The translations under genes and the position numbers were made by a program. Under the pieces are notes generated by a model. That model was given only the letters and a program-made list of their open reading frames with translations. It did not search any database and was not told the DNA's origin. Below, piece by piece: positions 7,575 to 16,077 of a stretch of 64,000 nucleotides of DNA. Source of the stretch: Pelagibius sp028280305 (GTDB lineage Bacteria; Pseudomonadota; Alphaproteobacteria; Kiloniellales; Kiloniellaceae); assembly GCF_965233615.1 (NCBI RefSeq), contig NZ_OZ247495.1; one strand, written 5' to 3'. Every line of letters begins with the position of its first letter. The stretch's first letter is position 1.

Positions 7575-8599
7575 AACAACAACCGGATCGCCGCCCGACA
7601 CTTGATGATGTCGCCAGGCACGTCGGGGTTTCGACGGCAACGGTTTCGCGCTGTCTCAGCGCCCCCGAAAAGGTCCGCCCGAAGCTGCGCGAAAAGGTGA
7701 TGGCGGCCATCACCGAGACCGGTTACCGGCCCCACGGCGCGGCGCGGGCGCTGGCATCGCGGCGCACCAACACCATCGGCGCGGTAATCCCGACGCTGGA
7801 CAACGCCATCTTCGCCAAGGTTGCGCAGACCCTGCAGGATGCTTTGGACGCCCGGGGCAGAACCCTGCTTCTGGCCTCCTCAGACTATCGGCCCGAGCGT
7901 GAGCAGAACCAGATCGAGAATCTCATCGTCCGGGGCGTCGACGGCATCATGCTGACGGGCGAACAGCGCGACCCGGCGATTTACAGCCTGCTGGACAAGC
8001 ACGGCATTCGCTACGTCAACACCTACGTCCACCATCCGGAATCGCTGCATCCCACCATCGGCTTCGACAATGTCGCCGCTATGGAAAAGGTCGTTGCCTA
8101 TCTCTACGACCTGGGCCACCGCCGCTTTGCCATGGTCGGCGGTCTCACCGCCGGCAACGACCGGGCGATGGAGCGCATCCGCGGAACCCGCGATGCCTTG
8201 CGGCGGCGTTCAGTGGATCTGCCCCCCAGCCGCATTCTGGAGCAGCCCTACACTCTAGCCGCCGGCCGGGCGAGCTGCAGGAAGCTGCTGTCCTTGAACG
8301 ACCCGCCGACGGTGATCGTTTGCGGCAACGACGTCCTGGCGCTGGGCGCCTTGCTGGAGGCAACGGCGATGGGAATAGCCGTTCCCGAGACCCTCTCGAT
8401 TACCGGCTTCGATGATCTGGAACTGGCAAGAGAGATCGCACCCGGCCTCACCACCATCCACGCCCCCTTGATCGACATGGGGCGCCTGGCTGCCGACTTT
8501 CTGACGGCCCAAGGCAGCGATGCCGATACGCAATCCCGGCACATCGAACTGCCGGCAGAGCTGGTGGTACGCGGTTCGACAGGCCCGATTTCCCGTTAG
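7571..8599 (+). CDS. LacI-family transcriptional regulator of the hpsN-like operon
   Basis: The 342-residue protein starts with the LacI helix-turn-helix (TLDDVARHVGVSTATVSRCL, residues 10-29), followed by the hinge and a periplasmic-binding-protein-like effector domain. The TTG at 7571 is chosen because an in-frame TGA lies at 7559 and no other start precedes the helix-turn-helix. It is divergent from the dehydrogenase operon, with two matching palindromes in between, so it probably represses that operon and itself. The effector may be the operon's substrate or an intermediate, which is inference. Confidence 0.9.
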   Translation: MQQQPDRRPTLDDVARHVGVSTATVSRCLSAPEKVRPKLREKVMAAITETGYRPHGAARALASRRTNTIGAVIPTLDNAIFAKVAQTLQDALDARGRTLLLASSDYRPEREQNQIENLIVRGVDGIMLTGEQRDPAIYSLLDKHGIRYVNTYVHHPESLHPTIGFDNVAAMEKVVAYLYDLGHRRFAMVGGLTAGNDRAMERIRGTRDALRRRSVDLPPSRILEQPYTLAAGRASCRKLLSLNDPPTVIVCGNDVLALGALLEATAMGIAVPETLSITGFDDLELAREIAPGLTTIHAPLIDMGRLAADFLTAQGSDADTQSRHIELPAELVVRGSTGPISR

Positions 8600-8627
8600 G
8601 ACAGATCAGACACAGTCCGGCGCGCGG

Positions 8628-9266
8628 CTACCAGAGGGTCTTCTGGGCCCGCGCCTCCCAGGCATCGTCGTAAGCCTTGCCGCCGATCCTCTCCTTGCTG
8701 AGCGCGGCGAGAATCTCGCCCGCTGTCGGCAATGACTTGGGGTCCACATGGGTCGCGGCGTTCCAGATGTCCGACCGGACGATGGCGCGGGCGCACTGGA
8801 AGTAGATGGCCTCCACCGTCATCACCAGCACGGAGCGCGGCGCCTTGCCGTCGACGGAAAAGGACGCCAGCAGTTCGGCATCGATACTCAGATGGGCACG
8901 GCCATTGACCCGCAATGTGGTGCCGGCCCCCGGAATGAGAAACAGCAGGGCCACCCGGGGATCGCGCACCACATTGCGCAGGGAATCGATGCGGTTGTTA
9001 CCCCGGCGATCCGGCAGCATAAGCGTGCGGTCGTCATGGATTCGCACGAAGCCGGGCTTGTCGCCCCTTGGCGAACAGTCGAGACCTTCGGGACCCGCAG
9101 TTGCCAGGGCGGCAAAGGGCGAAGCCTCGATGATCCGCCGGTACTCGGGCGTGATATGGTCCACCTCTTTAACCGTCGAGTTTTCATGCGGCACGCCGTA
9201 GAGACGCTCTAATTCCTCGACTGTCGTGATGATCGACGACCCCGCCGTCAGTTCCGCTTCGCTCAT
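8628..9266 (-). CDS. PPOX-type FMN-binding flavoprotein (MSMEG_1061 family)
   Basis: A 212-residue protein of the pyridoxamine-phosphate-oxidase-like split barrel. The core strands are visible as FAALATAGPEGLDCSPRGDKPGF and VALLFLIPGAGTTLRVNGRA, and the RGDKPGF segment is typical of the MSMEG_1061/DR2398-type subfamily. It probably binds FMN. Its start overlaps the stop of msrBA by one base (ATGA), so the two are co-translated. That suggests a role in redox or oxidative-stress housekeeping, but no specific reaction can be named. Confidence 0.8.
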   Translation of the reverse strand: MSEAELTAGSSIITTVEELERLYGVPHENSTVKEVDHITPEYRRIIEASPFAALATAGPEGLDCSPRGDKPGFVRIHDDRTLMLPDRRGNNRIDSLRNVVRDPRVALLFLIPGAGTTLRVNGRAHLSIDAELLASFSVDGKAPRSVLVMTVEAIYFQCARAIVRSDIWNAATHVDPKSLPTAGEILAALSKERIGGKAYDDAWEARAQKTLW

Positions 9267-10237
9267 CAGGCGACCTCACTGCGCGGCAGCCGCCAGTTCG
9301 GGCGGATGAAGTGACAGGTATAGCCCTGGGGATAGCGCTGCAGGTAATCCTGATGCTCCGGCTCCGCTTCGTAAAACGGCTGCGCCGGAACCACCTCGGT
9401 CACCACCCGGCCGGGCCAGATGCCTGAGGCGTCGATTGCCACGATTACCCGTGCCGCGGTATCCGCTTCCTCCTGGGAATTCACGAAGATCACCGAGCGA
9501 TACTGGGTGCCCACGTCGTTGCCTTGGCGGTTCGCGGTGGTGGGGTCATGGATCTGAAAGAAGAAACCGAGGAGATCTTCATAGCTTACCCTGGCCGGGT
9601 CATAGACAACCTCCAGGGCCTCGGCGTGGCCGGTGGTGCCGGTGGTGATATCCCGGTAACCGGGGTCCTTCATGGCGCCGCCGCTGTAGCCGACCCGCGT
9701 CGCGGTCACGCCCGGCAGCTTGCGGAAAAGATCCTGCATGCCCCAGAAGCAACCGCCGGCGAAGACGGCCGTCGCTTCGGACGACTGGTGTTGCGGCGGC
9801 TCGATCAGCTCTTTGTAGGCACCGTAACCCTCCCCTTCCAGATCAGCCAGAGGAACGAAACGCAGTGCAGCGGAATTGATGCAGTAGCGCAGCCCCGTCG
9901 GCGCAGGGCCGTCGGGGAAGAGATGCCCGAGATGGCTGTCACCGTGTTTCGAGCGCACCTCGGTGCGGACCATGCCGTGACTCTCGTCACGCTTCTCGAC
10001 CACGTTGTCGGCCTCCGCCGGCCTCACGAAGCTGGGCCAGCCGCTGCCGGAATCGTACTTGTCGCTGGAGGCAAAGAGGGGTTCCCCGCTCACCACATCG
10101 ACATAGAGGCCGGCTTCCTTGTGATCCCAGAACTCGTTCTGGAAAGGCCGCTCGGTCGCATCCTGCTGGGTCACCGCAAACTGCGCCTCGTTCAGGCGCT
10201 CAAGGGATTCCGGTGTTTTCCTGTAGCTCTCGGTCAT
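9266..10237 (-). CDS. msrBA: MsrB-MsrA fusion, peptide methionine sulfoxide reductase
   Basis: Both methionine sulfoxide reductases are in one 323-residue chain. The N-terminal MsrB domain (about 5-145) has SGWPSF and RYCINSAALRF with catalytic Cys119. The C-terminal MsrA domain (about 155-315) has GGCFWG with catalytic Cys163. MsrB reduces the R- and MsrA the S-epimer of oxidised methionine. The CxxC zinc pairs of many MsrB proteins are absent: SGEPLF and SKHGDSHLGH occupy those positions. There is no signal peptide, so it is cytoplasmic. The ATG at 10237 follows a strong ribosome binding site (GGGGAGAAGCC). Upstream in-frame codons would run through the predicted promoter and are rejected. 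Confidence 0.95.
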   Translation of the reverse strand: MTESYRKTPESLERLNEAQFAVTQQDATERPFQNEFWDHKEAGLYVDVVSGEPLFASSDKYDSGSGWPSFVRPAEADNVVEKRDESHGMVRTEVRSKHGDSHLGHLFPDGPAPTGLRYCINSAALRFVPLADLEGEGYGAYKELIEPPQHQSSEATAVFAGGCFWGMQDLFRKLPGVTATRVGYSGGAMKDPGYRDITTGTTGHAEALEVVYDPARVSYEDLLGFFFQIHDPTTANRQGNDVGTQYRSVIFVNSQEEADTAARVIVAIDASGIWPGRVVTEVVPAQPFYEAEPEHQDYLQRYPQGYTCHFIRPNWRLPRSEVA

Positions 10238-10302
10238 CGGGCTTCTCCCCTCTCTTGTCGGCAAAAAAGGCGGGCGTGCAGCCCTTTCCTTTGTCTGCTG
10301 AT

Positions 10303-10331
10303 AATATAGTTTCCCCCTAGGGTTTTCCCAA
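10303..10331 (-). promoter_or_regulatory. Predicted sigma70 promoter for msrBA-PPOX
   Basis: On the minus strand TTGGGA (10326-10331) and TATATT (10303-10308) are 17 bases apart. The -10 matches consensus at five of six positions. The site is about 65 bases upstream of the msrBA ATG, a reasonable leader length. It also lies just upstream of the divergent SDR gene. Confidence 0.5.
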
Positions 10332-10369
10332 GCCCGGCTACCTGCAACTGCAACCGCGATCACATCGAA

Positions 10370-11113
10370 ATGACCAAGCTCGCCAGCTTTGGCAGGCCCT
10401 TGAGAGCCGCGGTTATTGGCGCTTCCGGCGGTATCGGCGGCGCCTTCGTCCAGCACCTCTGCGGACTGGAGGGTGTAGATGTCGTCTACGCCTTTTCGCG
10501 TCGGGCGGCCCCCAAAACCGGAGACTGCGTCGCTGCCTCCCTGGACTATGACGACGAAGACAGCATCGCCGCGGCGGCGTCCCTGGCAAAGGAAGACGGG
10601 CCGCTTGACCTTGTTCTGGTCGCCAGCGGCCTGCTGCACGAGGGACCGGGACTACAGCCGGAGAAAAGCTTCCGCAGCCTCGATGCCGGGAACCTGGCGC
10701 GCAGCTTTCACGTCAACGCCATCGGACCGGCGCTGGCGGCCAAGCACTTCCTGCCGATCCTTGCACGCGACCGCAAGGCGGTCTTCGCGGCGCTTTCAGC
10801 CCGGGTCGGCAGCATCGGCGACAACCGGCTGGGCGGTTGGTACGGCTATCGGGCAGCGAAGGCCGCCCTTAACATGACCATCCGCTGCCTCGCCATCGAA
10901 GTCGCGCGCAACCGCAAGGAAATGATCTGCGTCGGCCTGCACCCGGGCACGGTCGACAGTCAGCTCTCCAAACCGTTCCAGGGCGGCGTCGCCGAAGACA
11001 AACTCTTCGCGCCGGCGGTAGCCGCCGGCCATCTGCTGGAAGTGGTCGACGGCCTTGCCGCCGGGGACAGCGGCAAAGTCTTCGCCTGGGACGGCAAGGA
11101 AATCCCGTTTTAG
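10370..11113 (+). CDS. SDR-family oxidoreductase, C-factor/CsgA-like
   Basis: A 247-residue SDR with a nucleotide-binding motif IGASGGIGGAF (about residues 17-27) and an active-site YGYRAAK near residue 163. The acidic-residue pattern and C-terminus (KVFAWDGKEIPF) match the C-factor-like SDR subgroup, whose substrate is generally unknown. It is transcribed divergently from msrBA and converges on the exported-protein gene at 11128. No classical ribosome binding site stands out. Confidence 0.8.
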   Translation: MTKLASFGRPLRAAVIGASGGIGGAFVQHLCGLEGVDVVYAFSRRAAPKTGDCVAASLDYDDEDSIAAAASLAKEDGPLDLVLVASGLLHEGPGLQPEKSFRSLDAGNLARSFHVNAIGPALAAKHFLPILARDRKAVFAALSARVGSIGDNRLGGWYGYRAAKAALNMTIRCLAIEVARNRKEMICVGLHPGTVDSQLSKPFQGGVAEDKLFAPAVAAGHLLEVVDGLAAGDSGKVFAWDGKEIPF

Positions 11114-11127
11114 GCCGGCAGACCCGG

Positions 11128-11721
11128 CTACCTGACTTCGATGAAGAACGACGCCCAGGGCCAGCGCTGCTCATCCTCCGCCGTCGGCGCCTTGCCGTCC
11201 GGCCGCCGGTAGACGACCCACAAGGGACCGCGCTGGCCGATGCTCAGGTAGCGCCCGTCGCGCTTCACCCCGACAAGCCAATCGAAGGCCGCAATATCCT
11301 CTGCTGAAATCTCCGAAGCGAAACCATCAAGGGCGACGATGGCAATGTCTCGGCCCTCGGCACCCGCCGCCGCCAGTACGTCTTTCAGCCAGGGACCTTC
11401 GAAGGTGAAATCCGAGGACCAGGCATCCAGGCTGATCTTCACTTTGTGCATGCCGAGGGATTCCAGCATGGCTAGGTCGAACTCCGCCGCCGCCTCGAAG
11501 GACTTTTCCTGGTAGTTCAGAAAGCCGTCCTCGAACTCGGAAAACGCCGGCCGGTTGGTCTTCGAGACCGAACCGGCGATGGTCAGGATGACCTGCCCGC
11601 TCGCCTTCTCCAAGCCCGCAGCCTGCAAGGCCTGATTGGAAACCAGAAGCGATGCAATGAAAACAAACGCGCCCAACAGCGCGGACAAAACCAAAGGCTT
11701 TGGTCGGCAAGTCCCGTACAT
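11128..11721 (-). CDS. Small exported protein with sulfite-oxidase-type molybdopterin-binding-like fold
   Basis: A 197-residue protein with an N-terminal hydrophobic signal (LSALLGAFVFIASLLVS) and a mature part beginning near residue 35. The pattern VILTIAGSVSKTN, then WLKDVLAAAGAEG and DGRYLSIGQRGPLWVVYRR, resembles the short molybdopterin-oxidoreductase-like domain proteins of alphaproteobacteria. The only cysteine is in the signal region, so the cysteine ligand of a true molybdenum cofactor site is absent. The protein may bind another ligand or act as an accessory factor. Function unknown. Confidence 0.6.
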   Translation of the reverse strand: MYGTCRPKPLVLSALLGAFVFIASLLVSNQALQAAGLEKASGQVILTIAGSVSKTNRPAFSEFEDGFLNYQEKSFEAAAEFDLAMLESLGMHKVKISLDAWSSDFTFEGPWLKDVLAAAGAEGRDIAIVALDGFASEISAEDIAAFDWLVGVKRDGRYLSIGQRGPLWVVYRRPDGKAPTAEDEQRWPWASFFIEVR

Positions 11722-11762
11722 CGGAATCTCCTCTTTAACGCAAGAGGATCATCGCGAAGGCG

Positions 11763-12794
11763 TCAGGCGAATGCAATCTGCGTCTTCAACGCTTGAGAGC
11801 GGTCGCCGGCCAGTTCGAAAGCGTCGATGGCGTGATCGAAGTCGATGGTGTGGGTAATTAACGGCTTCACGTTGATCAGGCCCTTGGACATCAACTCCAC
11901 CGCCAGTTCGAATTCCTCGTGAAAGCGGAAGGATCCCCGCAGTTCCAGTTCCTTGCCGGTGATCTGCATCATTGGCAGGGTCATGTCGCCGCCCATGCCG
12001 AGTTGCACGACGACACCGCGCGGCCGCATCGCCGCCAGCGCGGAAACCAGCGCCGGCTGCGCGCCGGAAGCCTCGTAGAGAACGTCAAAGTGCCCCTTGC
12101 CGGCGGCATAGGCACTCAGGGTCTCCGGCTCCTCGGCCACATTGATGGTGCGGTCGGCCCCGGCTTCGGCGGCATGAGACAGGGCTTTGCTCTCAAGATC
12201 GGTGGCAACGATCTCCGCCGCACCCGCCCGTCGTGCGGACAGAACCGCCAGCACCCCGATGGGCCCGCAGCCGGTCACCAGCACCCGCTTACCGAACAGC
12301 GCACCGGCCCGCCGCGTTGCATGAAGCGCCACCGAAAGCGGTTCCGCCATGGCCGCTTCACCGGCGCTCAGGCCATCGGCTTTCACGCACTGCGAGACAT
12401 CGGCAACCATGGCCTGGCGGAAAGCGCCCTGGATGTGCGGAAACGGCATGGCCGAGCCGTAAAAGCGCATGTTGAGGCAGTGGTTGGGGGCGCCTTCCAG
12501 GCAATAGGCGCAGGTGCCGCAGGGCCGCGAAGGGTTGATGGCCACCAGATCGCCGGGCGCGAGGCCGGTCACACCGGGCCCGACTTCGGCCACCCGGCCG
12601 GAAACCTCATGGCCCAAAACCATCGGTTCCTTGATCCGGACCGGGCCGAAGCCGCCGTGATTATAGTAATGCAGGTCGGAACCGCAGACACCGCCGGCTT
12701 CCATGCGGATCATCACCTGACCCTCGCCGGGGGCTTCCTCTTTCCATTCCTCGGTCCGCAGATCCTTCGGAGCGTGAATTACCAGAGCGCGCAT
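11763..12794 (-). CDS. idnD: L-idonate 5-dehydrogenase-like zinc alcohol dehydrogenase
   Basis: The 343-residue medium-chain dehydrogenase has GVCGSDLHYYNHGGFGPVRI, GHEVSG and the structural-zinc cluster CGTCAYCLEGAPNHC. The SDLHYYNHGG segment is typical of L-idonate 5-dehydrogenase, which oxidises L-idonate to 5-ketogluconate. The gene is divergent from a gluconate 5-dehydrogenase-like SDR with a perfect GntR/IdnR-type operator between them, which supports the assignment. D-xylulose or sorbitol dehydrogenase activity is the main alternative. The 229-base divergent gap holds that operator and presumably both promoters. Confidence 0.85.
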   Translation of the reverse strand: MRALVIHAPKDLRTEEWKEEAPGEGQVMIRMEAGGVCGSDLHYYNHGGFGPVRIKEPMVLGHEVSGRVAEVGPGVTGLAPGDLVAINPSRPCGTCAYCLEGAPNHCLNMRFYGSAMPFPHIQGAFRQAMVADVSQCVKADGLSAGEAAMAEPLSVALHATRRAGALFGKRVLVTGCGPIGVLAVLSARRAGAAEIVATDLESKALSHAAEAGADRTINVAEEPETLSAYAAGKGHFDVLYEASGAQPALVSALAAMRPRGVVVQLGMGGDMTLPMMQITGKELELRGSFRFHEEFELAVELMSKGLINVKPLITHTIDFDHAIDAFELAGDRSQALKTQIAFA

Positions 12795-12893
12795 GATCCA
12801 GCCTTTCTTCCTTACCGGCGAAACCGCCCGGTCCGCCGCTTGCTTGCCGTGCCCAGGCTCAACGGCCCGGCCTCTTCAGCATTGACATCGCAA

Positions 12894-12907
12894 TGTTATC
12901 GATAACA
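12894..12907. promoter_or_regulatory. GntR/IdnR-type operator
   Basis: TGTTATCGATAACA is a perfect 14-bp palindrome and resembles the E. coli GntR/IdnR site (TGTTACCGGTAACA-like). It is centred about 100 bases upstream of idnD and about 120 bases upstream of idnO. The GntR-type regulator gene lies at 13846, so one site could control both directions. Confidence 0.85.
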
Positions 12908-13023
12908 AATAGCGATGCAACCCCGTTCCCAAGCTTTACGGTACCCCGCCGACCCAAGTCTTTACGGCGTGCGGCCGATCCCTAAGTTTTTAGGGCGTCC
13001 CGCGCCGATCAAGGAAAACCGTT

Positions 13024-13794
13024 ATGTCCGCGCAATCTCTCTTCGATCTTACCGGGCGCCGCTGCCTGATCACCGGCTCCAGCCAGGGCATCGGTTTCGC
13101 CTTGGCCAGGGGCCTGTCACAAGCTGGCGCGGCGTTGGTCCTGAACGGCCGCAACCGCGAGCGCCTGGCAAAGGCCGCAGAGACTCTGCGGAACGAAAAC
13201 GCCACAGTTCACGAACTGGCTTTCGATGCCACCGATCATAGCGCAGTGAAGGCCGCCGTCGATGACTTTGAGCAGAATACCGGGCCGATCGACATCCTGA
13301 TCAACAACGCCGGGCTGCAGCATCGGCGGCCACTGGAGGAGTTCGACCCCGACGACTTCGCCTTTCTGATGAAGACCAACATCAACTCGGTCTTCAGCGT
13401 CGGCCAGGCGGTGGCCAAGCACATGATCGGCCGTGGTCGCGGCAAGATCGTCAACATCTGTTCGGTGCAGAGCGCTCTGGCCCGCCCCGGCATCGCCCCC
13501 TACACCGCCTCCAAGGGCGCCGTCACCAACCTGACCAAGGGCATGGCGACGGACTGGGCCAAGCATGGCCTGCAGATCAACGGCCTGGCCCCGGGCTACT
13601 TCAATACCGAGTTGACCGAGGCCCTGGTCGCCGACGAGGCCTTTACCGCCTGGCTGACCAACCGTACACCGGCGGGCCGCTGGGGCAACGTCGAAGAACT
13701 GGTCGGCGCCGCGGTGTTTCTGAGCGCCGATGCGTCGAGCTTCGTCAACGGACACATTCTCTATGTTGATGGCGGCATCACCGCCTGTTTGTGA
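13024..13794 (+). CDS. idnO: Gluconate 5-dehydrogenase-like SDR
   Basis: A 256-residue SDR with TGSSQGIGFALA (nucleotide binding), INNAGLQHRRPLEEF and YTASKGAV (catalytic Tyr-Lys). The NNAGLQHRRPLEEF segment is typical of gluconate 5-dehydrogenase (Gno/IdnO), which reduces 5-ketogluconate to D-gluconate. With IdnD it would complete conversion of L-idonate to gluconate. No gluconate kinase or permease is in this window. The ATG has a purine-rich AAGGAAAA 5' of it. The LacI-type regulator follows 51 bases downstream. Confidence 0.88.
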   Translation: MSAQSLFDLTGRRCLITGSSQGIGFALARGLSQAGAALVLNGRNRERLAKAAETLRNENATVHELAFDATDHSAVKAAVDDFEQNTGPIDILINNAGLQHRRPLEEFDPDDFAFLMKTNINSVFSVGQAVAKHMIGRGRGKIVNICSVQSALARPGIAPYTASKGAVTNLTKGMATDWAKHGLQINGLAPGYFNTELTEALVADEAFTAWLTNRTPAGRWGNVEELVGAAVFLSADASSFVNGHILYVDGGITACL

Positions 13795-13845
13795 ACCCGA
13801 GAAAGAAGACATGGTAAGAAAGAGGCCAAGAAAAGGAGCCGGACG

Positions 13846-14865
13846 ATGAGCCAGGAGCGCAAGAAAGCGCCAACCATGGCCGACGTTGCCCGCCTTGCCG
13901 GCGTTTCTTCCATGACCGTATCGCGGGCCCTGCGGGCCGATGCGCCGGCTTCCGCAGAGACGCGCCGCAAGATCCAAGAGGCCGCCGACGAACTCGGCTA
14001 TGTCCTGAACAGTACCGCCGCGGGGCTTTCGTCGCGCAAGACCGGGTTCATTGCGGTCACCATTCCCTCGATCAACAACTCCAACTTCGCAGATACGGTG
14101 CGCGGGCTGACCGAAGGGTTGAAGGACGTGAACCTGCAGGTGCTGCTCGGCTACACGGACTACGACATGAACGCCGAGGAAAAACTGATCGAGTCCATGC
14201 TGCGGCGGCGGCCCGAAGCGCTGGTCGTAACCGGCGGATCGCATACGGGGCGGGCCCGCCGCCTCATGGCCAATGCCGGCATTCCGGTGGTTGAGATGTG
14301 GGACCTGCCGGAAAAACCCATCGGCCATGTCGTCGGTTTTTCCAACCGCGAAACCTCTCAAGCGATGTGCCGCCGCCTCTACGAAAAGGGATATCGGCGC
14401 ATCGGCTACATCGGCGGCGCTTCGAGCCGCGATACCCGGGGCGCCGACCGCCGCCGCGGCTATGAGGAAGCCATGCGCGAGCTCGGCTGCGACCCCAGGG
14501 TGACGGCCTTCGGCGACCCGCCGATCACCATGCGCCAGGGTGGCGGCGCCCTGGCCCAGATGCTGGAGCGCTGGCCGGACATCGACGCCGTAATCTGCGT
14601 TTCCGATCTTTCCGCCTTTGGGGCGCTCTGCGAGTGTCAGCGGCGCGGCCTGCGTGTCCCTCAGGACATCGCCATCGCCGGCTTCGGCAACTACGACCTG
14701 GCGGACTGCGCCGTGCCGTCCCTTACCACCGTCGAGGTCCATGCCGAGCGGATCGGCCGCCGGACCGCCGAACTGGTTCTGGAACGCTTGACCGGCGAAA
14801 ACCCCGACAGCGCGCCGGTGACCTCGTTGATGGACTTCCAGATCATCGAACGCGAAAGCGCCTGA
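13846..14865 (+). CDS. gntR: LacI-family regulator, GntR type (gluconate/idonate operon repressor)
   Basis: The 339-residue protein has the LacI helix-turn-helix (TMADVARLAGVSSMTVSRAL, about residues 8-27) and a ligand-binding domain that includes VAMPGIAGFGN-like and DLSAFGALCEC segments. GntR-type LacI regulators derepress idonate/gluconate genes when gluconate binds. The operator at 12894-12907 matches that group. The start is well supported by AAAAGGAG seven bases upstream. It is co-directional with idnO and probably in the same transcript. Confidence 0.88.
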   Translation: MSQERKKAPTMADVARLAGVSSMTVSRALRADAPASAETRRKIQEAADELGYVLNSTAAGLSSRKTGFIAVTIPSINNSNFADTVRGLTEGLKDVNLQVLLGYTDYDMNAEEKLIESMLRRRPEALVVTGGSHTGRARRLMANAGIPVVEMWDLPEKPIGHVVGFSNRETSQAMCRRLYEKGYRRIGYIGGASSRDTRGADRRRGYEEAMRELGCDPRVTAFGDPPITMRQGGGALAQMLERWPDIDAVICVSDLSAFGALCECQRRGLRVPQDIAIAGFGNYDLADCAVPSLTTVEVHAERIGRRTAELVLERLTGENPDSAPVTSLMDFQIIERESA

Positions 14866-14970
14866 TCAGGAAACCATACCCCAGAGGCGGCCGGGTTTTC
14901 GGCTGTGCCCGATCCTCTAACGATCTGATCTCGCTCCTCAAATCGCCGTTATGGAGCGCCCGGCACCTTA

Positions 14971-14998
14971 GGGTCAGGTCTTGCAATACTCAATTTTG
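14971..14998. other. Possible relic of a transposon-associated repeat end
   Basis: GGGTCAGGTCTTGCAATACT followed by CAATTTTG abuts the 3' end of the AraC-type gene. From memory, similar strings occur near REP-associated transposases, but no transposase remnant, inverted repeat or target duplication is visible here. This is a weak resemblance only. Confidence 0.25.
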
Positions 14999-15964
14999 TC
15001 ATTGGGTTTTCCGGTAACGGCTCGGCGAAACCGAGAAACGCTCCTTGAAACGCCGGGAAAAGGCGGAGAGAGAGCCGAAGCCCACACGCAGCGCCACCTC
15101 CTGCATCGGCAGGCGGGTATCCAGGACGAGTCGGCGCGCAGTCTGGAGCCTGAGCCGCAGGTAGAAACGGCCGGGCGAAGAGCCGAGACCACGCTGGAAG
15201 AGATAATCCAGCATCCGTACCGATATGCTCAGCCGGTCGGCAATCGCCGCAACGGTCAGCGGCTCGTCCAGATGGTTTTCCATAAGGCGCACCGCCTCCG
15301 CCACCCGCGGTTCGTCGCCGCTGAGACGCCCCAGGGAAACTAGGTGCTGGGCGTCCGCCGCCGTCTTCGTCCCCTCGTAGATGAAGACGCTGGCGACTTC
15401 CAGGGCAAGGGGATAGCCGTAGCGCGCGCGGATGATGTGGAGCATCAGATCGAAAGTCGGCGAGGCACCGCCGGCAGTCAGAATGTCGCCATCCACGACG
15501 AAGCGGTCCGGTTTCACCTCGACGAAGGGAAAGCGGGCCTGGAAATCTTCAAGTTCTTCCCAATGGGTGGTCGCTGCCCTGTCGTCCAGCAGACCGGCGC
15601 GGGCCAGCACCCAGCTACCGGTCTCGACGCCGCCCAACGCTCCATAACAACGGGCGCAGCGCCGCAGTTCCGCAATCACACGGCGATCGATATGGCGATC
15701 CTGATTGAAGCCACCGACCACGACAAAGAGGTCGCCGCCCCTGGCCTGCGCAAGGGCAAGCCCTGCCGGAATCTCGACGCCGCAGGTGGTCCGGACAGGC
15801 CGCCCGTCCAGGCTGGCAAGCTGCCAGGAGAAAAGGTCGCGCTTGGCCATGCGGTTTGCCGCCCGCAGAGGATCGAGCGCCGAGGCCACCGACATCAAAG
15901 AGGAGTCCGGCAAAACCAGAAAAGTGACCGAGAGGCCGCGATCCGTGGGTTGAAGCAACGTCAT
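14999..15964 (-). CDS. AraC-family regulator with DJ-1/PfpI-like domain (GlxA/CdhR type)
   Basis: The N-terminal half (about 1-190) is a DJ-1/PfpI glutamine-amidotransferase-like fold, with VVVGGFNQDR and GGVETGSWVLARAG. The C-terminal half is an AraC DNA-binding domain with two helix-turn-helix units (LTVAAIADRLSISVRMLDYL and MQEVALRVGFGSLSAFSRRF). This architecture is shared by GbdR and CdhR, which control quaternary-amine catabolism in Pseudomonas. The gene is divergent from a CoA-thioester operon with CaiA/CaiB/CaiD-like enzymes, which fits a related role. ATG at 15964 is used; a TTG five codons upstream is possible. Confidence 0.88.
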   Translation of the reverse strand: MTLLQPTDRGLSVTFLVLPDSSLMSVASALDPLRAANRMAKRDLFSWQLASLDGRPVRTTCGVEIPAGLALAQARGGDLFVVVGGFNQDRHIDRRVIAELRRCARCYGALGGVETGSWVLARAGLLDDRAATTHWEELEDFQARFPFVEVKPDRFVVDGDILTAGGASPTFDLMLHIIRARYGYPLALEVASVFIYEGTKTAADAQHLVSLGRLSGDEPRVAEAVRLMENHLDEPLTVAAIADRLSISVRMLDYLFQRGLGSSPGRFYLRLRLQTARRLVLDTRLPMQEVALRVGFGSLSAFSRRFKERFSVSPSRYRKTQ

Positions 15965-16077
15965 TGCAGAAATAATCAAATTTTATGCGCGACGGGTCAA
16001 TCATTCTTGGCTCAGACGGCCATCATTCCCGGATCGCACCGCCCCCTTGATCACATCGCCCCGGAGGAAGCGCCGCC

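Noticed and set aside
14971..14998. An insertion sequence next to the AraC-type gene.
   Set aside because: Only a short resemblance to a transposon-associated string is present; there is no transposase, terminal repeat or target duplication.
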